From positions 2,006,608 to 2,070,607 of the forward strand of contig NW_006920410.1 in the NCBI RefSeq assembly GCF_000344685.1: a stretch of 64,000 bases of DNA. The letters are read 5' to 3'. A program made the position numbers and the translations under genes. The DNA comes from Gloeophyllum trabeum ATCC 11539. Taxonomy: Eukaryota > Basidiomycota > Agaricomycetes > Gloeophyllales > Gloeophyllaceae. The notes beneath the pieces are model-generated. The model worked only from the letters and a program-made list of their open reading frames with translations. It was not told the origin of the DNA and did not search any database. Positions 55,217-64,000 of this stretch are shown here, in pieces (the stretch's first letter is position 1; the number at the start of each line of letters is the position of its first letter).

Positions 55217-55731
55217 GACCGGGTCTGGAGTAGCGGATGATTCGGCGACCCAGGGCGACCTGGCGGGCGGGATCATATATAAGACTTGTTGCACCGTACG
55301 TATGCTTTCGCAAGCGCAAGTGTCGGCGCCTATGCCGTCGTGATCAAAGTCCCATCCTTGGCCTTGGGGAGGGCATGCGACAGTACTAGTGTGCTGAAAT
55401 GAATGAAAGGCCGGAGAATCCGACGAGTTCGTGAAGTCTCGAGAGCATTCGTCACCTCTTCGCCATAAGTACTGTCATAATGCCCCAAACCAACGACGGT
55501 CGACATCCGAGTCTGAGAGTAGGGAAGCTTAAGAATAGCATCCGGACGTCCAAGGTGCTTGACACATGGACCCACAAACACGACAATGCTCGGCATAGGC
55601 CGGCGATTCAAGCTAACCCCGGAGTGGCACTGGGTCCCTTAGCGCTCAGCCTGGTCTGTACATACTTGCATTCGACCTCTGCTATCATCATCAACTTACT
55701 CTTCCAAACACTTAGACCAAGATGGGGCACG
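55217..55731. other. Divergent intergenic region
   Basis: 515 bp between the stomatin-like start and the cyclophilin start. A 93-aa minus-strand frame (55,330-55,611) has no support and is not called. Confidence 0.4.
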
Positions 55732-57778
55732 GGAACTCCGACAAGATGTATATCACCCATGCTGAGCACTCCGGCATGTTCGGTCAGCATACGGCTTCAA
55801 CATCAGGATACAAACAGTAAGCCTATAGTTCCTTACCTGTGCTCAAGCGAATTCTTAGCTGGTATGCTGTTCCAGGAAGCCGCAAACACCTCATCCAGGG
55901 AATCTCACCCCATTTGACTGCTGCGCGTTGACCTCGCAGCCCTTTCAAAACCCCGTTTGCGCGAGGAACTCGGATGGAACTGGGAATGTCTTCGAGTTGA
56001 CGAACATTATTCCGTGGTTAAAGTACGTCCTTGCCTCGTTGCAATCCTTGCATTTACTGATTGAATCTCAGGCAACACAACAACATCAACCCCGTCACTC
56101 AAGAGCCCTTAGCACCGTCTGACCTCATTCCGCTTCATTATGCCCGGAAAGCGTCTGGAGAAATCCATGACCCCATCTCATTCAAGCCCTTCAGTCAACA
56201 TTCTCACATTGTCGCAATCGCAACAACTGGGAATGTCTTCCTCGCGGAGAGCGTCAAAGGTGGCAAGGACTTAGTCGCTGATGTTCCATTCAAAAAGTGG
56301 GTATCTAGGAGGTGTACGAAAGACCTATGGACTGAAAGATACATAGGTCAGATGTTATTACCTTGCAGAACCCTCACGGAATGCCGTCCGCGTCGGTGCC
56401 TGCCCCGAGCGCGTCGAAAGCGAGCACGCAGCCTGAGAAATCCAAGGCAGTGACCAAGGCAGCTACGAATCCCGCTATTGCGAAGACGAAGGCGAGCCAG
56501 CCCTGTAAGTCGTATGGCGGCACATGTTCTATTTTATCCTCATTGTATCATGCAGGGAACGTCTCGCCATATTCTACCGGTCTCCCTGGTGCCTCGTTAA
56601 CATCGACTTCCGTTGACCCCCAGACGGCTACTTCGAGGCTCGTGTGGGACGAGGTACGTCCGTATTGTTTGCGGCAATAATCGTCTAACCCCGTCCCAGG
56701 AAGAAATTATGTTCGAAGCCATCTCCAATCCACCCAAAGGCAAAGGCAAGGAGAAGGATGTCGGGAAAAGGCGTGCTTACGTGCGGGTCGTCACCAGTCT
56801 TGGCGGCTCTCTGAACCTCGAGCTCTTCTGCGAGAAGGTCAGTCCTAATCCTTTCTACTCGCTTCACATAGTTCACACTGGTACCTTTAGGCTCCGAAGA
56901 CATGTTACAACTTCCTGATGTTAGCCCGTAACGGCAAGTATAACGACAACCTGTTCCATCGACTCATCCCCGGTTTTATGGTATACTCTTTATCATCCTC
57001 TGTTATCCATCGCGTTGACTTCGCAACATAGATTCAGACCGGTGATCCCACGGGGACAGGCGCTGGCGGTGAATCCTACTGGGGCACACCATTCAGGGAC
57101 GAGTACGATATGAAGGGCGCCGCGAAGCACGATGGCCGCGGCGTCGTTGCAATGGCTAACAAGGGTCCATCGACGAATGGGTAAGGGTTCATGTTTCTTC
57201 TACAGGTCATGCGCCGTAATAACCCCAACCTCATACAGGTCCCAGTGGTATGTCACGTTCAAGGCTACGCCACATCTAGATAAGAAACACACGGTATTCG
57301 GGAAGGTGGTAGGTGGAGAAGATGTGCTAGATGCCTTGGAGAAACTTCCAGTGAAGCCTGGGACGGAGCGACCCGCGAAGCCCATCAGAATAACCGAAGT
57401 CATCATGTCCGTGCAATACTGTCATGCTATTCAGTATTCGCGCTCACTTGTGGTAATAGTTACCAAGACCCGTTCGAAGACTACAAAGAACGTCTTGCTA
57501 AGAAACTCGCGAAGCGGGCTGAGGCCGACTCCAACCCTGAAGCGAACAAACCTCCCGAGAAGAAGCCCGGGCACGACATGAACTGGTTCGGTGTTAAGGT
57601 CGGAACAGAGGCCCAGCCAGCAATCGCTGCCGGTGGAGGTGTCGGAAAGTACCTGAACATCAAGGCAAATAACAAAAGGCCGCTGAGTGCCGCATCCCCG
57701 GCCCCAGAAGCTGACATTGGAGTGGAGGAAGGGAAGAAAAAGCGGAGGCTCGGGTTTGGCGATTTTGAAGGGTGGTAG
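55732..57778 (+). CDS. U-box cyclophilin, peptidyl-prolyl isomerase (PPIL2/Cyp60 type)
   Basis: Starts [20 protein letters not shown]. The U-box follows ([59 protein letters not shown]). After a Ser/Ala-rich linker the cyclophilin domain reads [85 protein letters not shown] and [20 protein letters not shown]. The active-site Arg ([14 protein letters not shown]) is present, so isomerase activity is plausible; human PPIL2 itself has a Tyr in place of the cyclosporin-binding Trp, and here too the residue is not the Trp type ([10 protein letters not shown]). The end is a basic [13 protein letters not shown]. It is a spliceosome-associated nuclear protein in other species. Its stop lies 55 bp from the convergent NudC stop. 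Confidence 0.93.
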
Positions 57779-57833
57779 ATCTGCCTACGAGCGGCACGTA
57801 TATAAGATATTTTGTATTATATCTTATCCTAAT

Positions 57834-58736
57834 TCACGATATCTTGGCGTTAGAGAAGTCCAGCTCTGGGTGAGCTGCCTTGAACTTCTCCAGAGCCTAC
57901 ATGATTTGTTCGTAAGAGCTCCCGATGGACGAAGCCCACGACCTACCTCCATCTTCTTAAGCTCGTCTGAGGTCGGTTTACCCATTTGCTAAATGGACAA
58001 AGGTCAGTTTCTGAGCGAGACTCTTCTGTTACCCTACAGCACCTTCTGCTGTTGATCGAACTGGAAACTAACATGAGTAGCTATGAAGTGACCCAGACAG
58101 TGCACGACTCACCATCATTTTCTCCACCATGGCCCTGAGCTATCGTCAATGACCTATCAGCGTTCACATCTGGTCATAGCCCTACCTTGTTTCGCCGTCA
58201 AGATCACTCAATTTAGAATTCTCCGGCTGTATCTTAGTTGTATCGATCTTAGGATGATGGGTCAGGACGTTCTCCCACCACTGCTGCTTGTTGAGTTTCT
58301 CCAGGTGGATGTGCACAGCTTCTTGGTCCTCTTCCACCGAATGAGAGAAGGCACAGGTTGATGGGGAAACAGGACATACCGATAGTCCACGTACTTTCCT
58401 CGACCTTGATCTCCTTGCAAAGTTCTCCATCCAAGATAGCGTCTTTGCCCTTCAGGCCGACGCTTAACTTCTTCTTCCCTATGACGACGTTCAAATCCCG
58501 AGATCTCGTGCCCTTAGGTACGGGGACTACGATGTCCACATCGCCTAACTCCTGCTTCCAGGTGTAAGGCAAAGCTGCGGGAACGCAGAACCCAGGTTGA
58601 AGTAGCACGCGCTAGTGTAACCGGGAGGATGACCTTCACCTGCTTGTTCAGCTGCCTCTCGAGCTCTTGCAGCTCTGTCCTCGGAATCTTCATCCTCTTT
58701 CGAACGATTATCGTGGTCGGCGGATTTCTCGCTCAT
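57834..58736 (-). CDS. nudC: Nuclear movement protein NudC (CS domain)
   Basis: Starts [20 protein letters not shown], a charged N-terminal tail. The CS/p23-like domain is [40 protein letters not shown] and [18 protein letters not shown], then [20 protein letters not shown], the NudC signature. The following segment has the conserved [17 protein letters not shown] and short exons (AMVEKMM) leading to [20 protein letters not shown] and the end [13 protein letters not shown]. NudC is an Hsp90 co-chaperone needed for dynein-dependent nuclear migration, first known from [11 protein letters not shown]. Total length is about 190 residues, as in fungal NudC. It is divergent from the SUMO ligase. Confidence 0.94.
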
Positions 58737-59014
58737 GGTGGTTGGGTGGTTGTGCTCGACTTGAATCGATCACGTGCGATAACTCATTGCCCTATATTTT
58801 AGATTAATTGAGTATTTTAATAATCTTTGCATTTCACCTTTCTCGGGATAAGGTTTCCTACCTGCTCTGAAGCTTGAAGTCCGCTGCACCTCTCATTTGG
58901 CTCCTGCTCAGACGCCTAACTTGTCCGTCCGCTCAGAACCTATCGTGTCAATTGCCTCGGTACCGTTGGTCGAGTCGGTGATTCTGGCTGTTCCGTTGCT
59001 CTGCAGTTTGATCC

Positions 59015-61677
59015 ATGGCTAGCCAAGATCCTTGGAATGACTTCGACGTACATGTCAATCTCAATTTTGCGGCATTCAGGAGCTGACATCTGTGGCTTGT
59101 GGACTGGACAGAACTTGCGGCATAATATCAAGCAAAATACCGTGGATCGATTGAAACAAATCATCACAGGACTTAACGATGACTGTTCAACGCTCATATC
59201 CAAGTCGGGCAAGAAGCAGGAGCTCATAGACAGGATCGTCCGTCAGTTGGATAGTTGGAAGCAGAGTAATAATACGGCACTATGGATGAAGGCGAAGGCC
59301 ATCCTTCACCAAGTGCGGACTTCTGGAGTGTAAGTCTCTGGGTTGTAATCACGTCACGCTAGCATGTATTGTGGCAAACTCGGTACTGGTTCTAACCTCC
59401 CTGTCTCTTTTCTAGCTACAGTCCAGCGAAGCTTACACCTGATGGCACCGCGTATCACCCCCATTCCATGACGCATAGTCAGTACGGTGCTGGTAGTTCG
59501 ACCAAATTAAACGGCTACCACCAGTCTCCCGGTGCCACATCTAGTGGTCTTCCTCGTTATGACCCATATGCACCTCCTCGTCGGCCTCTTCCTTCCTCTG
59601 TAGCCACCTCATCTGCTGCGACGCCCGCAAAATCTAGTAGGCGTTGTCAAGCTTGCTTCTGTATTTGGTCACTCACGGATAACACAGCTATTCGATTCAA
59701 GCATTCCCCGTTCTTCAGGATAGACGAACCCGTTTCCAGCGTTGTGGAATGTCCGGGTAAGAAGTCCGAGATCAAGTAGATCATGACTTAATAAGTTCTC
59801 TACAGAGTCTGCTGGGTCCATGGACCGAAGACAAGGCAATCTCAGCTTCTCTCTAACTCTGGATCAAATTAGGAAACTACAGTCGACGAAGTAAGTCATG
59901 GGAACCGAGCATATCTTCGCAGCTAACCAATTCTGCTCTTTTACAGTCCAAAGTACCAGCTTCGCCTATTTTGCACGTCGTCTTCTTTTTACTCTCCGGG
60001 CCTCACTGCGTACCGTGCAAACACTGGCCCTTGTCCGATTGAATTTCCCCCGACTTGCGAAGTCCGCGTTAATAATGTACAGTTAACTGCGAACCTCAAG
60101 GGTCTGAAGAAGAAACCAGGTACGGCGCCTCCCGCGGATCTTGGGAAAGCGGTTAGGATCACACCCCAAATGTCGAACCGCGTTGAAATGGTATACGTCA
60201 ATAGCCAACAAGGAGTCCCGCCTAAGGTTGGTCTTATTTTGTCAGAGATGATCAATGCGCTGGTTTATGACTATGTATCAGAAATATTACTTGGTAGTGA
60301 TGTTGGTGGAGACAACCACGGTGGAGCAGCTGGTAGATAGACTCCAGAAAGGCAAATACAAGAGTCGTGAAGACGTTTTGGCTCAGAGTGCGTGCGTCTT
60401 GAGCGTGTTCCTTGGGAAGATACTTATGCATGCCCTCTAGTGAAGCAGACTGCCTCTGAAGACGATGACATCGTTGCAGGTGCACAGAAGATGTCGTTAA
60501 AGTGTCCAGTATGTCCTTTGATTGGCCAGGCTATGTACGCCCATCCTTATGACGAACGCCCTAGCTGAGCTACATGCGGATACGAACTCCAACACGATCG
60601 GCAGCTTGTGTTCACCACCAATGCTTCGACGCTACCTCGTGGTTTTCGATGATGGAGCAAACGACGACATGGCTCTGTCCTGTCTGCGAGCGTGTTCTGA
60701 ACGTCGAGGAGCTTATAGTGGATGGGTGAGGGACCTACAGTTTAGTTATTGCCATTTAGCTCATGTTGCTTTGTCTTAGATACTTCGATGACATACTGAA
60801 GCGTACATCCGAGGATGTCGAGGACGTAATCGTGGAAGCTGATGGGGAGTGGCACACTTCAGACAACAAGTATGCTTCTCCAGGGTGGAAGGCCACACAT
60901 CCTGAGCAAGCGATGACCGTGCCTGATACACCGCGTAAGCCTGTGCGGAGGGACACGATGGCAAGAACACCCACCAAGACCAGTGCCGACATGACGAATG
61001 GTGCCTCCGGGGAGAAGGGAAAGGCGAAAGCTGACAATGTTGAGATCTTAGTGCTTGACTCCGATGATGAAGATGACGACCGAGTCAAACGAGAACTTTC
61101 ACCTTCTGCCGATGGACGGAGTTCGACAAATGGCCTGGTGCAGACCCAATCATATGCCAGCATACCACCTCGTTCTCAGTCATTGAGCATGAGCCAAACT
61201 GTGATCGACCTTACTTTGGATTCAGATGAAGAAGCTCCCCCTCCTCCGCGAAGACCAGGGAAGAGAAAGACAAGCGAGCCAGATGGTGTTTCTCCCACAG
61301 AACCTGTATGGAAGAAGTCACGACCAGATCCAGGCTACCGTGCAAATGGTACGAATGGACATGTCAACGGTGCAGCATTGTCATCTTCTTCTGCCTCGCC
61401 TCCTAATAACACCGGCGGGAATGGCTACAGCCTCAACCGCTTGCTTTCCCACTTGATTAGACCAAGCAGTTCTGGTGTTCCATCACCGAGCACGTCAGTT
61501 TCTACTGCACCCCCTTCTCCACCCCGGCAGCGTCCTCCCGCAGCTTCGGACGGGGAGATGCCTGCTTTCCATTACTACCAACCCCCGGGCTCTCCTGGCC
61601 GACATAGTAGCAGCTATCATAATACCGTGCGCAGTAATTCTTATGCAAGGCCGTCCGCTCCCCGCTGGCCATCGTAG
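59015..61677 (+). CDS. SIZ1: SUMO E3 ligase of the SIZ/PIAS family (SP-RING)
   Basis: Starts MASQDPWNDFD. A SAP-like DNA-binding motif follows (RLKQIITGLNDDCSTLISKS, GKKQELIDRIVRQL). The PINIT domain spans about 59,690-60,330 (KHSPFFRIDEPVSSVVECP, EFPPTCEVRVNNVQLTANLK, KYYLVVMLVETTTVEQLVDR). The SP-RING, assembled from short exons around 60,490-60,720, reads RIRTPTRSAACVHHQCFDAT, SWFSMMEQTTTWLCPVC and ERVLNVEELIVDG, with the Cys-His-Cys/Cys-Cys metal ligands. The C-terminal third has two acidic patches after hydrophobic residues (VEILVLDSDDEDDD and TVIDLTLDSDEEAPP), typical SUMO-interacting motifs. It transfers SUMO to nuclear targets such as PCNA or septins in yeast. The exon structure between 59,040 and 59,130 is uncertain. 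Confidence 0.9.
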
Positions 61678-62104
61678 CAGCCTTTCTGCCGCGCCTCTGC
61701 TTGTCACATAGAATATATTTCGCAGGGCGCTCCTTCCTTTGCTATTCACCTTGTACTTCGAATCCGTAGTTAGTGGAAGAGCCGTCTTGGACCAATCAAA
61801 CGTACACCGCTAGCACTTCCCTAATTTTCCCGTATTGCGGGGTTTTTGTTACGCAATGATGGAATATCGCACGAATAGTTGACTGCAACTTGCCGTAAGA
61901 ACGTGGGGGAATGCCTGGGAATGCTTACTAAGCGCACCCACATCGGGCCGGGCGCTGTACTTGGGCTGTCATTCGGCGCAGAGCGGAGCGGAGATAGAAA
62001 CTGTCCGGCAGTCTTTTTGGGCGGAATTTTTCCTTCGCGGTCTTGCAACTTCCTTCCACCTTCAATCCCTACTCTTCATACCCAGGCCTTCGCCTCTCCC
62101 AGCC
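61678..62104. other. Intergenic / ADP-ATP carrier promoter
   Basis: 427 bp upstream of the carrier ATG. Pyrimidine-rich just before the start (CTTCCTTCCACCTTCAATCC), as in many strongly expressed fungal genes. No gene. Confidence 0.5.
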
Positions 62105-63461
62105 ATGGCCGACGTAAAGAAAACCAAAAGCGCCAAGGAGTTCACCAGTGAGTATGCTTCCTAGCTTTGTCTGCGCTGATAGTTTTTGTCGTGTCGCGTG
62201 CTGAGCTGGCGTATCTCCCCTGCAGTCGACTTCTTGATGGGTGGTGTGTCTGCGGTACGTGGTCCGGTAGTTTGCTCTTGGATGTAACACTCATCAACTG
62301 TCCTTTGCAGGCTGTCGCCAAGACATCAGCAGCCCCCATTGAGCGTATCAAGTTGCTGGTTCAGAACCAGGATGAGATGGTACCAGTAATCGCGTGATAT
62401 TCATTGCCCAAGCCCTAATACTTTGTGATTTAGATCAAGCAGGGTCGTCTGGCTACCCCTTACAAGGGTATCGTGGACTGTTTCGCTCGGACGTACAGGG
62501 ACGAGGGTTTAGTCTCATTATGGCGTGGTAACACTGCCAACGTCATTCGTTACTTCCCTACGCAGGCCTTGAACTTCGCCTTCAGTAAGTCATGCATCTC
62601 GTGCTTCCGAGAAGTAGCTCACACAAGACACTGCCGTCTTCAGAGGACTACTTCAAGTCCCTGTTCGGTTTCAAGAAGTCTGAGGGTTACTGGAAGTGGT
62701 TCGCTGGCAATGTGATGTCTGGTGGTGCTGCTGGTGCTGCTTCCCTTCTCTTCGTCTACTCTCTTGACTACGCGCGTACTCGTCTCGCCAACGACGCGAA
62801 GTCTGCCAAGGGTGGAGGAGCTCGTCAGTTCAACGGCTTGATTGATGTTTACAAGAAGACCTTGGCTTCTGATGGTATTGCCGGCCTGTACCGTGGTTTC
62901 GTCCCCTCCGTTGTTGGTATCATTGTCTACCGTGGTCTTTACTTCGGTGTCTATGACTCCCTCAGTACGTACAGTTTCCGGATATCACATGTTCAGGATG
63001 CTAATATTTCGGCGTTGCTCTCCAGAGCCTGTTGTTCTCACTGGTGCTCTCCAAGGCTCGTTCTTCGCGTCCTTCTTGCTCGGCTGGGGTGTTACTATTG
63101 GTGCTGGTCTTGCTTCCTACCCTCTGGACACTATTCGGTGCGTTTGGTCTGTGATCTGTGTCATTCATCGTTGCTGATGCGTCGATTAGTCGTCGCATGA
63201 TGATGACGTCTGGTGGTGGTGTTCACTACAAGTCTATGTTCGACGCTGGCTCGCAAATCATCGCCAAGGAGGGTGCCAAGTCCCTGTTCAAGGGTGCTGG
63301 CGCCAACATTCTTCGGGGTGTTGCTGGTGCTGGTGTGCTCTCCTTGTACGACAAGCTCCAGGAGGTCATGTTCGGCAAGGTCTACTCCGGTGGTAAGTGA
63401 TATCATGTGTTGGGAACGCATTTGAACTGGAAACTCACAGTATCATGCAGGATCTGGTTAA
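62105..63461 (+). CDS. AAC: ADP/ATP carrier, mitochondrial inner membrane
   Basis: Starts [13 protein letters not shown], joined to DFLMGGVSA and [20 protein letters not shown] (first Px[DE]xx[RK] signature). Then come [39 protein letters not shown], the second repeat ([37 protein letters not shown]) and the third ([20 protein letters not shown]), which contains RRRMMM, the diagnostic motif of nucleotide carriers. It ends KVYSGGSG. The last coding exon is only 11 nt (63,451-63,461). It exchanges cytosolic ADP for matrix ATP. Codon use is strongly biased to pyrimidine-ending codons, as expected for an abundant protein. It is the rightmost gene. Confidence 0.97.
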
Positions 63462-64000
63462 AAGGACTTGGTTGGGAGATAGAGCGGAGCGCTGGCTGGG
63501 TTTCTCTTTTTACGCTATATTTTACGATCTTGCGCATAGACACTCAGATTATATCCTTTTTATCGTCTCTGCGCTTTGTCGTGGGGTTCAGGCCCACTGT
63601 AGGGCTAGTACATACGGAATGCAGAAAACATACAGAACCCAAACGAGACTGTCGTCGGCATCATGAGAGTGCAAGGCTCATCGATATTTGTGGGGGCCAT
63701 AAACCCTTGAAATTGAAGAGTATTCGAACAGTGTCACCGTGACGCTGTGTGTCAACGTTACTGTGGCTATCGTTGTGGCACAGATGTACTTAGCACTTGC
63801 GGTGAAAGTTGAATTTCTACACTGCGCTCGTTGTTCATGCCAATATGTTTCGACCGCCAACGGACGCTCGCCATCCTTCGTCTTTTAAGGACGCGTCGTA
63901 ACTGTGGAACCCGGGCGTCAGAGTCAAACGTACTCTTGAGACCGTACCAGGAGGCTTGTCTGGATGCATGCATGCATGCATTACACTCCGGTCTCTCCAG
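63462..64000. other. 3' region of the carrier gene and window edge
   Basis: No gene recognised. A short (ATGC)n tract lies at 63,964-63,980. Confidence 0.5.

Noticed and set aside
55330..55611. 93-aa minus-strand frame upstream of the stomatin-like gene
   Set aside because: No recognisable features, no clear homologous motif; left as intergenic.

Overview
This window looks like nuclear DNA of a filamentous basidiomycete, most probably an Agaricomycete. Genes are packed on both strands and split by many short GT-AG introns of about 50-60 nt. Most predicted proteins are fungal housekeeping families. I see no rRNA, tRNA or CRISPR array. The species cannot be named from the sequence alone. I assembled exons by eye from conserved protein motifs and splice sites, so gene ends are firmer than some internal splice sites.

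Left part (1-19,200), mostly minus strand: a Cas1p-type sialate/polysaccharide O-acetyltransferase, a rhomboid protease, a dienelactone-hydrolase-like protein with a SnoaL-like C-terminus (its start lies 246 bp from a divergent acyl-CoA-binding/ankyrin gene), mitochondrial ribosomal protein bS16m, LSm5, importin alpha, a D-2-hydroxyacid dehydrogenase and the proteasome subunit Rpn2. COX6A is divergent from Rpn2.

Middle (20,400-34,400), the accessory-looking part: two paralogous small secreted proteins with C-terminal membrane anchors (P1 and P2) alternate with one of two paralogous, oppositely oriented GT32-like glycosyltransferases (GT-A and GT-B). A Mup1-type amino acid permease and ribulose-phosphate 3-epimerase lie between them. 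The segment 28.5-30.0 kb is a nest of mobile-element remnants: an AT-rich island with ~96-bp direct repeats, a 344-bp Tc1/mariner-type MITE and a 205-bp MITE. A second 205-bp copy lies at 47.5 kb.

Right part (34,700-63,500): pyruvate kinase, a CSL-type transcription factor, an unrecognised 233-aa protein, a TM198-like multi-spanning protein, a DEAD-box-like helicase (probably mitochondrial), an MFS sugar transporter, the outer-membrane import protein Mim2, a PPR protein, a stomatin-like gene with three reading-frame breaks (probable pseudogene), a U-box cyclophilin (PPIL2/Cyp60 type), NudC, a SIZ/PIAS SUMO ligase and the ADP/ATP carrier.

The most unusual signals are the alternating secreted-protein/glycosyltransferase duplication, the 11-residue coding repeat that differs in copy number between P1 and P2, the MITEs upstream of two start codons, the frame-broken stomatin gene with 28-nt GT-AG segments at two of its breaks, the 17-nt micro-exons and a GC-AG intron bordered by a short duplication. 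I did not find a clearly new multi-gene system; the secreted-protein/glycosyltransferase group is the best candidate for one.
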